From NCBI GenBank assembly GCA_029979565.1, contig JAPOHG010000023.1, forward strand, positions 1 through 32,278: a DNA stretch of 32,278 nucleotides, given 5' to 3'. How positions within the stretch are numbered: the first letter of the stretch is position 1; each line of letters opens with the position of its first letter. This document shows, piece by piece, positions 25,272 through 32,278 of this stretch. This DNA is from a bacterium (GTDB lineage Bacteria; Bacteroidota; Bacteroidia; Flavobacteriales_D; Sanyastnellaceae). A program made the position numbers and the translations under genes. Under the pieces are notes generated by a model. The model was not told the DNA's origin and did no database searches. It worked only from the letters and a program-made list of their open reading frames with translations.

Positions 25272-25304
25272 CAAATTTAGCCCGACTTTTCGGTGTCGAG
25301 CCAA
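25272..25304 (-). promoter_or_regulatory. mfd promoter (TTG-N22-TAAATTTG), fused to the fbp stop codon
   Basis: On the minus strand, TTG (25302-25304) precedes the exact -7 element TAAATTTG (25272-25279) by 22 bases; the element ends 19 bases before the mfd ATG. Its TAA is the stop codon of fbp. Confidence 0.6.
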
Positions 25305-26281
25305 CACGAGCGCAGTCCGTGCACCATGTTGACGCTTCCCACATAAAAAGGCGATCGCTCGTGCAAATGTTTCGGCTGTTTGGTCAAAATGTCACCGGCA
25401 TTGTCCTCGGCCGTTCCGCCGGCCTGTTGAGCGATGAAGGCCAAGGGATTGCACTCGTACGTCAGCCGCAGTTTTCCTTGGGAATTGGAGGTGGTGCTGG
25501 GATAGAGGTAGATGCCTCCCTTGATGAGGTTGCGGTGGAAGTCGGTGACGAGGCTGCCGATGTAACGGGCCTTGAGCCCTGCGCCCGTCGCTTCCCGGCA
25601 CCCGACGATGAAGCGCTTCACGGCTTCGGGTGAGGAATCAATCAAGGCATCGTTGATGGAGTAAATCGTGCCCGCTTCTGGGAAAGCCATGCGCGGATGG
25701 GAAAGAAAAAACTCGCCCACGGCCGGGTCCAGCGTGAAGCCGTTGACGCCGCTGCCTGTGGTGTACACGAGCATGGTGGAAGAGCCGTAGTGGATGTACC
25801 CTGCTACCACTTGGTCCGATCCCGGCTGCAGGAAGTCCTCATCGTTGAGCGGCTCCCCAAGCGGGGTGGTGCGGCGGTAAATGCTGAAGATGGTCCCTAT
25901 GGAGACGTTGACGTCGATGTTGGAGCTTCCGTCGAGGGGGTCGATCATGACCACATACTTGCCTTGCCGTCCGTCGTCGCCGCACAGGATGTAATCCTTT
26001 TGTTCCTCAGAACCAATGCCGGCAACGGATTTGCCAGCGGTCAGGATGCGCATGAACGTCCGGTCCGCAAAAACATCGAGTTTCTGCTGGTCTTCGTCGT
26101 GGGTGTTTTGGGAGCCCGAAGCACCGAGGATGCCCGCGAGGCCGGCCCGGTTGACCTGGTGGTTGACAATTTTTGCTGCGACACCGATGTCGGTTAGCAA
26201 TCGGGTGAGTTGTCCAGATACGAAGGGGAACTGCGCCTGCGTATCCATGATGAATTCCTGGAGGGTAATCGCTTTCGACAT
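25277..26281 (-). CDS. fbp: Fructose-1,6-bisphosphatase, class I
   Basis: A gluconeogenic enzyme hydrolysing fructose 1,6-bisphosphate to fructose 6-phosphate. The 334-residue length is typical of class I. The metal and substrate motif MIDPLDGSSNIDVNVSIGT begins at Met112, and Glu92-Glu93 in GIGSEEQKD supplies further metal ligands. Near the C-terminus, KLRLTYECNPLAFIAQQAGG is the conserved substrate-binding helix. It lies 52 bases downstream of ksgA and ends inside the mfd promoter. A near-match to TAnnTTTG (TATCTTTA, one mismatch) is upstream, so it may have its own promoter. Confidence 0.97.
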   Translation of the reverse strand: MSKAITLQEFIMDTQAQFPFVSGQLTRLLTDIGVAAKIVNHQVNRAGLAGILGASGSQNTHDEDQQKLDVFADRTFMRILTAGKSVAGIGSEEQKDYILCGDDGRQGKYVVMIDPLDGSSNIDVNVSIGTIFSIYRRTTPLGEPLNDEDFLQPGSDQVVAGYIHYGSSTMLVYTTGSGVNGFTLDPAVGEFFLSHPRMAFPEAGTIYSINDALIDSSPEAVKRFIVGCREATGAGLKARYIGSLVTDFHRNLIKGGIYLYPSTTSNSQGKLRLTYECNPLAFIAQQAGGTAEDNAGDILTKQPKHLHERSPFYVGSVNMVHGLRSCWLDTEKSG

Positions 26282-26333
26282 GGGTGGATTTTGTTCATTT
26301 CAAAACCGCCCTAAAGATAGAAGCGATTGGCCC

Positions 26334-27125
26334 TTATTCCCGGATGATCTGACGCGTCAATTCCACAAAATCGTTTGGAGAAAGTTGCTCAGGACGGAGC
26401 TTGAGGATGGCTTCGTCAATTCTGTCGATGCTGAACCCGCCGGAGCGTAGCGAATTGCGCAGCGTCTTGCGCCGCTGGTTGAATGCGGCCTTGGTGAGGC
26501 GCTTGAGGTCGGCATAGGCAACATCCGATGGCCACGCTGGTCTGCGGGAAAGACGCAATACCCCGCTGTGCACTTTGGGTGGCGGATTGAAGACGTGTGG
26601 TGGCACGGTGAACAGGTATTCTGCTTCGTAGTACACCTGGATAAGTACGCTCAGGATGCCGTAGGTCTTCGAACCGTGAGGGGCGCATACCCGTTCTGCG
26701 ACTTCTTTCTGAAACATGCCGACCAACTCGACGCCACGTTCTTTCCAATCGAGGAATTTGAAGAGGATTTGGGAGCTGATGTTGTAGGGAAAATTACCCG
26801 CTACCACGAGCGGAGCGCCGGCGGCGATATCTGCTATGGACATGCGAAGAAAATCACCCTGTTGCACCGACCCTGCTGGAACCCAGTCTTGCTGCTGCAG
26901 AAACCGAATGCTCTCATCGTCCAAATCCAGTGCGAGTACCTGAGGTCCAAACCGCTGAATCAGCGGCCGTGTCAATGCACCTGTCCCGGGTCCAATTTCG
27001 AGGATGCAGGCCTCAGCGTGAATGGTTTGAATGGCTGACGCAATGCGCTCTGCGACGGTAGGATCTTCGAGGAAGTGTTGGCCGAGGTGTTTCTTGGCTT
27101 TTACCCCATTGGATTTGGCGACCAT
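26334..27125 (-). CDS. rsmA (ksgA): 16S rRNA (adenine1518/1519-N6)-dimethyltransferase
   Basis: KsgA dimethylates two adjacent adenines in the 3' terminal helix of 16S rRNA during small-subunit maturation. The 263-residue protein has KKHLGQHFLEDP near the start, the S-adenosylmethionine loop LEIGPGTGALTRPL (42-55) and the catalytic N-x-P-Y motif as NFPYNIS (111-117), where the family usually has NLPY. The C-terminal helical domain ends ELTRQIIRE. It follows the DUF4286 gene by 18 bases, a pairing common in Bacteroidota, and is probably co-transcribed with it. Confidence 0.97.
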   Translation of the reverse strand: MVAKSNGVKAKKHLGQHFLEDPTVAERIASAIQTIHAEACILEIGPGTGALTRPLIQRFGPQVLALDLDDESIRFLQQQDWVPAGSVQQGDFLRMSIADIAAGAPLVVAGNFPYNISSQILFKFLDWKERGVELVGMFQKEVAERVCAPHGSKTYGILSVLIQVYYEAEYLFTVPPHVFNPPPKVHSGVLRLSRRPAWPSDVAYADLKRLTKAAFNQRRKTLRNSLRSGGFSIDRIDEAILKLRPEQLSPNDFVELTRQIIRE

Positions 27126-27143
27126 TTTGAATGGATTGGGCGA

Positions 27144-27518
27144 TCAATTTTTTGAGGGCTCAATGTCGGGCACCACCTCGCCTTCCTCCAAAGCGTGGAG
27201 TACAGTGCGAAAAGCAGGAGCGCTTGAGCCGAATCGGGCGAGGTATTCCTGCTGAATTGCAGGGGCATATTTCGTGGTGTAAATCCGGAAATTATCTTCA
27301 TCCACCGCAAAATACTGTACTGCTACGGAGTAACTTTCTTCAGACTGGTCGATAATTCTACAAATTTTATATCCAGAAAAACAACCTGTGGAGAAAATTT
27401 TTGGAATGTGCTCTTCCCGCATGAAAGCCAGCCATTCCGGGTAAATCGCGGCTTCCAGGCTCACCGTAACGTTATATAAAATTCGATTTGACCGACGGTT
27501 AATAGAAATTTGTCGCAT
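27144..27518 (-). CDS. DUF4286 family protein
   Basis: A 124-residue protein of unknown function. The core reads ILYNVTVSLEAAIYPEWLAFMREEHIPKI ... TGCFSGYKICRII ... YSVAVQYF, matching the small alpha-beta domain that often precedes ksgA in Bacteroidota. The only ATG found adds about 12 basic residues (MRQISINRRSNR) before the usual family start at ILYNV; no ATG lies closer, so the true start may be a rare codon. It is divergent from the giant fibre-protein gene, separated by 67 bases. Confidence 0.8.
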   Translation of the reverse strand: MRQISINRRSNRILYNVTVSLEAAIYPEWLAFMREEHIPKIFSTGCFSGYKICRIIDQSEESYSVAVQYFAVDEDNFRIYTTKYAPAIQQEYLARFGSSAPAFRTVLHALEEGEVVPDIEPSKN

Positions 27519-27522
27519 TCGT

Positions 27523-27556
27523 TTGGTGATTTATCGAGATTTTTCTCGTATATTCG
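27523..27556 (+). promoter_or_regulatory. Possible promoter of the giant fibre-protein gene with internal inverted repeat
   Basis: TTG (27523-27525) and TATATTCG (27549-27556; one mismatch to TAnnTTTG) are 23 bases apart. The spacer holds a perfect inverted repeat, CGAGA-TTTT-TCTCG (27535-27548), which could be an operator. The site lies 29 bases before the ATG at 27586, between divergent genes. Confidence 0.4.
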
Positions 27557-27585
27557 AATTCTGAAATCTTAACCAAGATAAAGTG

Positions 27586-30500
27586 ATGCGAACACTTTTC
27601 CTCTCCCTGCTCTGTTTATTCGGAGCCTTAACGGTCCTCCAAGCACAGGACCCTGGCATCGCCTACCAGGCGGTTGCCCGTGATGCCGACGGCGATCCAC
27701 TGGCGGACGCCGAACTCGATGTGCGCGTTACCCTATATGGGGCTGACGACGCTGTCTTGTGGCAAGAAACTCACGCCAGCGTATTAACCAATCAATTCGG
27801 CAACCTTGCCCTCACCATTGGTGACGGTGCGGTTACTCCCGGCTACGACGCATTAAGCGCTGTGGACTGGTCAGCTGCCGGCTTGCACTTCGGAATCGAG
27901 GTGGATGCTGGAGCCGGATACGCCTCTTTTGGGGACGTAGACGTTGAAGCTGTTCCAATCGCAATGTATGCGTTGAACGGGCAAGAAGAAGAGATTGCTG
28001 CACTCCAGACGCAACTCGATGCGTTGGAAGGCGATGTTTCGGCATTGACTTCTGATTTGTCGGATGCGATCACGGCGAGTGTAGACCAAGATGCTTACCT
28101 GTTGGGCTTGATCCAAGACAACGACGGTGACATTTCGGTTTTGCAATCTAGTGTTGCTGCCAACACCGCTGATTTAGGCGATTTGTTGTCAGTTATCACT
28201 GTTGGTGCAACAGGTATCACCGTTAATGATTTGACGGTTACTGGTGATTTGGATATCACCGGTGTGTTCAGTGCCGCTACCGGCCTGTTCAACTACCTGA
28301 GTGCAAACAACGCCGACTTCGAAGACATGATTGCTGAGGCTGCTCAGGTTGAGCAGATGACTTTCTTTGAAGGTCGTGCCCTCGGTTCAGAATCGTCTTT
28401 GGATATTGATGGTACTTTAAATGTAGATGGCAACACCACGATGGCTGGTGACCTGTCTGTTGACGGAACCATCTACAACGGAGGCGACGCACTCGCGACA
28501 GTACCTTACGTTGATTCTGGTGACGCTACAAACGCGCAGGCAATCTCTGACGAAGCGGATGCTCGTCAGACGGCTGATGCTGGTTTGCAGTCTCAGATCG
28601 ACGGAAACGACAGCGACATCTCCGCCCTCCAGGGCGCAGACGTAGCTTTGGGTCAAAGCATCGCAGCAAACGCTGGCGATATTGCTGACAACGCCCAAGC
28701 AATCGCTGACGAAGCTTCAGCACGCGCTACAGCAGACGCTGGTTTGCAGTCTCAAATTGACAGCAACGACGGTGATATCGCTGACAATGCTCAAGCAATC
28801 GCTGACGAAGCTTCAGCACGCGCTACAGCAGACGCTGGCTTGCAGTCTCAAATTGACGGCAACGATCAGGACATTTCTGATAATGCTGGCGACATTGCTG
28901 ACAACGCACAAGCTATTTCTGACAACGCATCTGACATTTCTACGAATGCAGGTGCGATTTCTGCAAATGCTGGTGACATCGCAGACAACGCACAAGCCAT
29001 TGCCGACGAGGCTACCGCTCGTGCGAACGCTGACACGGCCTTGCAGTCACAGATCGACGGTAACGATTCGGACATCTCCGACAACGCCTCTGACATTGAC
29101 GACAACGAATTCCGCATCGCAGCTGCTGCTGCTGATATGGGCTTCGCTACGTCTACAGTTGGCTCTGTTGACAACGTTCCAACGCACCCAGGTTACGACG
29201 GCGCCAACTACATCGGTGCTGACGACGACATGGTTGCAGCCGACATGGCTTTGGACGCTGCCTTGAAGTCAAATGCTGATGCCGACGCATTGGTTGCTGC
29301 CGACGTAGCTACCAACGCTGGTGACATCGCTACCAACGCTGGTGATATTGCTACCAACGCTGGTGACATTGCTACCAACGCTGGCGACATCTCCACGAAC
29401 GCTGGTGATATCGCTGACAACGCTGGTGACATTGCTGACAACGCTCAGGCGATCATTGACGAAGCCACTGCTCGCGCAAACGCTGACTCAAACTTGCAAG
29501 GCCAAATCGACTCAAACGATGATGACATCGCAGACAATGCTCAGGCAATCATTGATGAAGCAACTGCTCGCGCAAACGCTGACTCAAACTTGCAAGGTCA
29601 AATCGACTCAAACGATGATGACATCGCAGACAATGCCCAGGCAATCATTGATGAAGCAACTGCTCGCGCAAACGCTGACTCTGGTCTCCAAACTCAAATC
29701 GACGGTAATGACGGAGACATCTCTACGTTGCAGTCTGGTTTGGCGAATGAAATCACGCAACGCCAGTTCGGTGACGCTGCTAACGCCAACGCAATCGGCG
29801 CTAACACAGCGAACTTGAACACGGAGATTCAAAACCGTATCGACGGTGATGACGATCTCGCTGATTACGATGCATACTTGTTGGGCTTGATCAACGGTAT
29901 CCCAGGTTCTATTTGGGAGGTTGACTCAATCCACGAGGCTAATGATTACTTCGACAACACTGGTAACACAGTATACTTGGAGGATCCATACACAGCCTTG
30001 ACGGTTGGCAATGTAATTGCGACGACGTCCTCTTTCGACGCCATGGATGCTCAAGACATTGATGTAGACGATGCAGAGATTCAAAACATTGTGGTTGAAT
30101 CAAACATCTACTCACCAAACGGTACCATCGATGAGTTGAACTCTGGTGATTTGACTGTTTATGATACTTCAGATTTGCAAGGAGCCGTTACGGCTGGATC
30201 AACTGTAGAAGTTGATGGTGCTACAACACTGAACTCAACCCTTGATGTCGCTGGGGAGACGACGCTGGGAGCTGACGTAAGTGTAACTGGTGATGTTACT
30301 GTAACAGGTAATGTTTCTGCTGCAGACGCAACTGCACCAGGTCACCTCGCATCATTTGGACAGTTAACGGAGGCTGCTGACTCATTGCAACAAAACATTG
30401 AAGACGAAACTGCTCGCGCTATGACGGCCGAGGGCATTTTGCAAGACAACATCGACGCTGAAGAGTTGCGCGCTACAACGGCTGAAGGCCTGTTGAACGA

Positions 30501-32278
30501 TCGTGCGGATTCATTGGCTAACGCTGTTGCTGGTAATGATACAGATATCGATGCTCTCGAGGGTCGTATGGATACTGCTGAGTCTGACATCGATACTGCC
30601 GAGCAGGATATCGACAACTTGGAAGGCCGCATGGATACTGCCGAGTCTGATATCGACACTGCCGAGCAGGATATCGACAGCTTGGAAGGCCGAATGGATA
30701 CTGCCGAGTCTGACATCGACACTGCCGAGCAGGATATCGACAACTTGGAAGGCCGTATGGACGATGCTGAGACGCGCGCTGACTCAATCGCAGGAGCTGT
30801 TGCTTCGAACGATTCGGACATCGCTGCCCTCGAGGGTCGTATGGATACCGCTGAGACGGACATTGACAACCTCGAAGGTCGTATGGATACCGCTGAGACG
30901 GACATCGACAACCTCGAAGGTCGTATGGATACCGCTGAGACGGACATTGACAATCTCGAAGGTCGCATGGATGCTGCGGAAACACGCGCGGACTCCATCG
31001 TTGACGCTGTCGCTTCAAACGATGATGACATCCAGGATCTCCAGGATGAATTGGACGCGACGCAAACTGGCGCTGGCTTGAATGCTGATGGTTCTTACTC
31101 AGCCGACGGTGCTGCAAACTACACGGCTTCATCTACGAGCTTGGCTGATGCTGACAGCGACTTGGATGCTGCTTTGAAGGCTGAGGTTGACCGTGCTATT
31201 GCACGTGAAGACTCTATCATCGACGTGTTGTACTGGAACAAGACAACTCAGACGACCATCACGGGTCAAACACTCACTGAGTTGACCTTGGATCCAGGTA
31301 TCGACAACATCGATTTGGAAGAAACCGATTTGAATGCTGATCACATCAGCGCCAACTCTATCGGTGCACAAAACGCAAACTTGGACAACTTGTGGTCTGA
31401 GGAAGCAAGTGTTGATGACTTGCAAGCCGATGAACTCAACGCAGGTGACATTCACACGCAGACCATCGTTTGGACGGACGCTTTGGCTTGGGGTACAAAC
31501 TCAACCACTGATCTCGAAGGAACCTTGAACGTTGACGGTGTTACTACGTTGAACGACAGCTTGGACGTTGACGGCAACGCTACGTTCCACAGCAACACAC
31601 AGACAGACGGTAATGCTAACATCGATGGCAACTTGACGGTTGACGGATGGAGCGACCTCGATAGCTTGCACGTAGCTGAGGATGCTGACTTCGATCAGAA
31701 CGTTAACATCGATGGCAACCAGCACACCGATGGAAATGCTTCCATCGACGGTACGTTGGACGTTGACGGTGCTACTACGTTGAACAGCACGTTGGACGTT
31801 GACGGTGCCACTACGTTGAACGACAGCTTGGATGTTGACGGCAACGCAGTATTCCACAGCAACACGCAGACGGACGGCAACGCTTCAATCACAGGTGACT
31901 TGGACGTTGACGGCGTTACTACGCTCGACAGCTTGAATGTTGCTGAAGGTGCAGACTTTGAGTCAACAGTAAACGCCGACGGTGCTACGACATTGAACAG
32001 CACGTTGGACGTTGACGGTGCGACTACGTTGAACAGCACGTTGGACGTTGATGGCCAAGCCGACTTCCATGACAACGTGAACATCGACAAAGACCTCGAC
32101 GTTGACGGTGTATCGAACTTGGATAACACTGACATCGACGGCACGTTGGATGTTTCTGGTGACGTTGACTTCCACGCTACGTTGGATGTAACGGGCAACA
32201 CGGACATCGACGGTACGTTGGATGTTGACGGTGACACGGAGTTGGACGACACTGATGTTGACGGCACGTTGGATGTAT
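27586..32278 (+). CDS. Giant secreted repeat protein, fibre/tail-fibre-like adhesin, cut by right edge
   Basis: One frame is open from ATG 27586 to the window end: 1564 codons and no stop. It begins with a signal peptide (MRTLFLSLLCLFGALTVLQA) and then DPGIAYQAVARDADGDPLAD...QFGNLALTIG...VPIAMYAL (about 22-127), the N-terminal domain of many Bacteroidota surface-fibre and 'tail fiber domain' proteins. Next come segments with DI/NAQAI repeats likely to form coiled coils (28531-29760), then LEGRMDTAE heptad-based coiled coils (30556-30996), and beta-type LDVDGATTLNST repeats (31501 to the edge). The protein is strongly acidic and cysteine-poor. It is probably an extracellular, oligomeric stalk-and-fibre protein; the anchoring C-terminus is not visible. 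Codon choice (GCT, AAC, GAC) differs from the housekeeping genes. Confidence 0.85.
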   Translation, partial: MRTLFLSLLCLFGALTVLQAQDPGIAYQAVARDADGDPLADAELDVRVTLYGADDAVLWQETHASVLTNQFGNLALTIGDGAVTPGYDALSAVDWSAAGLHFGIEVDAGAGYASFGDVDVEAVPIAMYALNGQEEEIAALQTQLDALEGDVSALTSDLSDAITASVDQDAYLLGLIQDNDGDISVLQSSVAANTADLGDLLSVITVGATGITVNDLTVTGDLDITGVFSAATGLFNYLSANNADFEDMIAEAAQVEQMTFFEGRALGSESSLDIDGTLNVDGNTTMAGDLSVDGTIYNGGDALATVPYVDSGDATNAQAISDEADARQTADAGLQSQIDGNDSDISALQGADVALGQSIAANAGDIADNAQAIADEASARATADAGLQSQIDSNDGDIADNAQAIADEASARATADAGLQSQIDGNDQDISDNAGDIADNAQAISDNASDISTNAGAISANAGDIADNAQAIADEATARANADTALQSQIDGNDSDISDNASDIDDNEFRIAAAAADMGFATSTVGSVDNVPTHPGYDGANYIGADDDMVAADMALDAALKSNADADALVAADVATNAGDIATNAGDIATNAGDIATNAGDISTNAGDIADNAGDIADNAQAIIDEATARANADSNLQGQIDSNDDDIADNAQAIIDEATARANADSNLQGQIDSNDDDIADNAQAIIDEATARANADSGLQTQIDGNDGDISTLQSGLANEITQRQFGDAANANAIGANTANLNTEIQNRIDGDDDLADYDAYLLGLINGIPGSIWEVDSIHEANDYFDNTGNTVYLEDPYTALTVGNVIATTSSFDAMDAQDIDVDDAEIQNIVVESNIYSPNGTIDELNSGDLTVYDTSDLQGAVTAGSTVEVDGATTLNSTLDVAGETTLGADVSVTGDVTVTGNVSAADATAPGHLASFGQLTEAADSLQQNIEDETARAMTAEGILQDNIDAEELRATTAEGLLNDRADSLANAVAGNDTDIDALEGRMDTAESDIDTAEQDIDNLEGRMDTAESDIDTAEQDIDSLEGRMDTAESDIDTAEQDIDNLEGRMDDAETRADSIAGAVASNDSDIAALEGRMDTAETDIDNLEGRMDTAETDIDNLEGRMDTAETDIDNLEGRMDAAETRADSIVDAVASNDDDIQDLQDELDATQTGAGLNADGSYSADGAANYTASSTSLADADSDLDAALKAEVDRAIAREDSIIDVLYWNKTTQTTITGQTLTELTLDPGIDNIDLEETDLNADHISANSIGAQNANLDNLWSEEASVDDLQADELNAGDIHTQTIVWTDALAWGTNSTTDLEGTLNVDGVTTLNDSLDVDGNATFHSNTQTDGNANIDGNLTVDGWSDLDSLHVAEDADFDQNVNIDGNQHTDGNASIDGTLDVDGATTLNSTLDVDGATTLNDSLDVDGNAVFHSNTQTDGNASITGDLDVDGVTTLDSLNVAEGADFESTVNADGATTLNSTLDVDGATTLNSTLDVDGQADFHDNVNIDKDLDVDGVSNLDNTDIDGTLDVSGDVDFHATLDVTGNTDIDGTLDVDGDTELDDTDVDGTLDV
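28690..28881 (+). repeat. Two 96-bp in-frame tandem repeats (NAQAIADEASARATADAG module)
   Basis: Two 32-residue units start at 28690 and 28786 with exact 96-base spacing. A diverged unit begins at 28531 and another at 28987. Each contains NAQAI, DEA.AR and LQSQID followed by DI, a pattern expected of trimeric coiled coil. Confidence 0.8.
29314..29439 (+). repeat. Six 21-bp tandem repeats (NAGDIAT heptads)
   Basis: NAGDI recurs every 21 bases at 29314, 29335, 29356, 29377, 29398 and 29419, and the array runs directly into the next 32-residue module at 29440. Seven-residue periodicity supports a coiled-coil stalk. Confidence 0.85.
29440..29700 (+). repeat. Near-identical 96-bp tandem repeats (NAQAIIDEATARANADSN module)
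   Basis: Units start at 29440, 29536 and 29632. Adjacent copies differ at only a few third-codon positions over most of their length, indicating recent duplication or gene conversion. The last copy diverges after ANADS. Confidence 0.85.
30556..30996 (+). repeat. 63-bp and 42-bp LEGRMDTAE tandem repeats
   Basis: LEGRMD begins at 30556, 30619, 30682 and 30745 (63-base, 21-residue period) and again at 30829, 30871, 30913 and 30955 (42-base, 14-residue period). Both are multiples of the heptad, as in continuous coiled coil. The 42-base unit equals the 63-base unit minus one TAEQDID-like heptad. Confidence 0.85.
31501..32278 (+). repeat. Asp-rich LDVDG/TTLNST beta-type repeats
   Basis: Segments such as LDVDGATTLNST recur with about 12-residue (36-base) periodicity, mixed with variants (HSNTQTDGNA, VNIDGN). 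A long duplicated block, DSLDVDGNATFHSNTQTDGN, recurs about 300 bases later with a V replacing T. The array continues beyond the right edge. Confidence 0.8.

Noticed and set aside
24080..25633. Plus-strand 517-codon open frame
   Set aside because: It is antisense to mfd and fbp, both certain genes; no known motifs.
27583..27585. GTG directly before the ATG of the fibre gene as start
   Set aside because: The ATG gives the same signal peptide and is the stronger start codon; the GTG would add one residue.
29314..29700. Regular repeats resembling a CRISPR array
   Set aside because: The repeats are contiguous or coding, keep frame throughout and have no unique spacers; no cas genes are present.
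30342..31031. Minus-strand 229-codon repetitive open frame (SAVSIRPSRLSMS repeats)
   Set aside because: It mirrors the in-frame repeats of the plus-strand fibre gene; repeated codons keep the reverse frame open. No start context or signal. The same applies to 31695-32267.

Overview
The window looks like a chromosomal segment of a Bacteroidota bacterium, probably a Flavobacteriales-like lineage with fairly high GC; the lineage below phylum is inference. Four things support this. At least eight genes have the phylum's sigma-A -7 promoter element TAnnTTTG just upstream. A DUF4286 gene lies next to ksgA/rsmA. A very large repeat protein carries the N-terminal 'YQAVARD...' domain typical of Bacteroidota surface fibre proteins. 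A XRE-S24 repressor sits beside translesion polymerase genes. I saw no tRNA, rRNA, CRISPR array or insertion sequence, and no gene-free stretch exceeds about 100 bases.

Region 1 (1-5155) is a DNA-damage-response locus. On the minus strand dinB (Y-family polymerase), a SRAP/HMCES-type abasic-site shield and a second DnaE-type polymerase (cut by the left edge) form a tight operon. A plus-strand XRE-S24 self-cleaving repressor lies nearby, with a secreted zinc metalloprotease gene between them. A palindrome, TTGCTA-N7-TAGCAA, overlies the repressor promoter, and a 10/12 match lies just downstream of the -7 element of dinB. This is a good candidate for the lineage's SOS operator. DinB and the SRAP protein both carry sliding-clamp-binding-like pentapeptides.

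Region 2 (5152-17568): an Nfu-type Fe-S scaffold gene; two overlapping secreted amidohydrolase genes, of which only one of three modules keeps the full metal site; a DUF4139 protein with an inserted carboxypeptidase-regulatory-like domain; then, on the minus strand, trpS, a multipass membrane protein, a bacilliredoxin and aspS, closely packed.

Region 3 (17655-27518) is housekeeping: an acyl-CoA carboxylase carboxyltransferase, a secreted thioredoxin-like protein, queA, truB, mfd, fbp, ksgA and a DUF4286 gene.

Region 4 (27586 to the right edge) is one uninterrupted plus-strand frame of at least 1564 codons, cut by the window end. It encodes a secreted, acidic fibre-like protein with 7-, 14-, 21-, 32- and about 12-residue repeats. 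Its base composition and codon choice look different from the neighbouring housekeeping genes.
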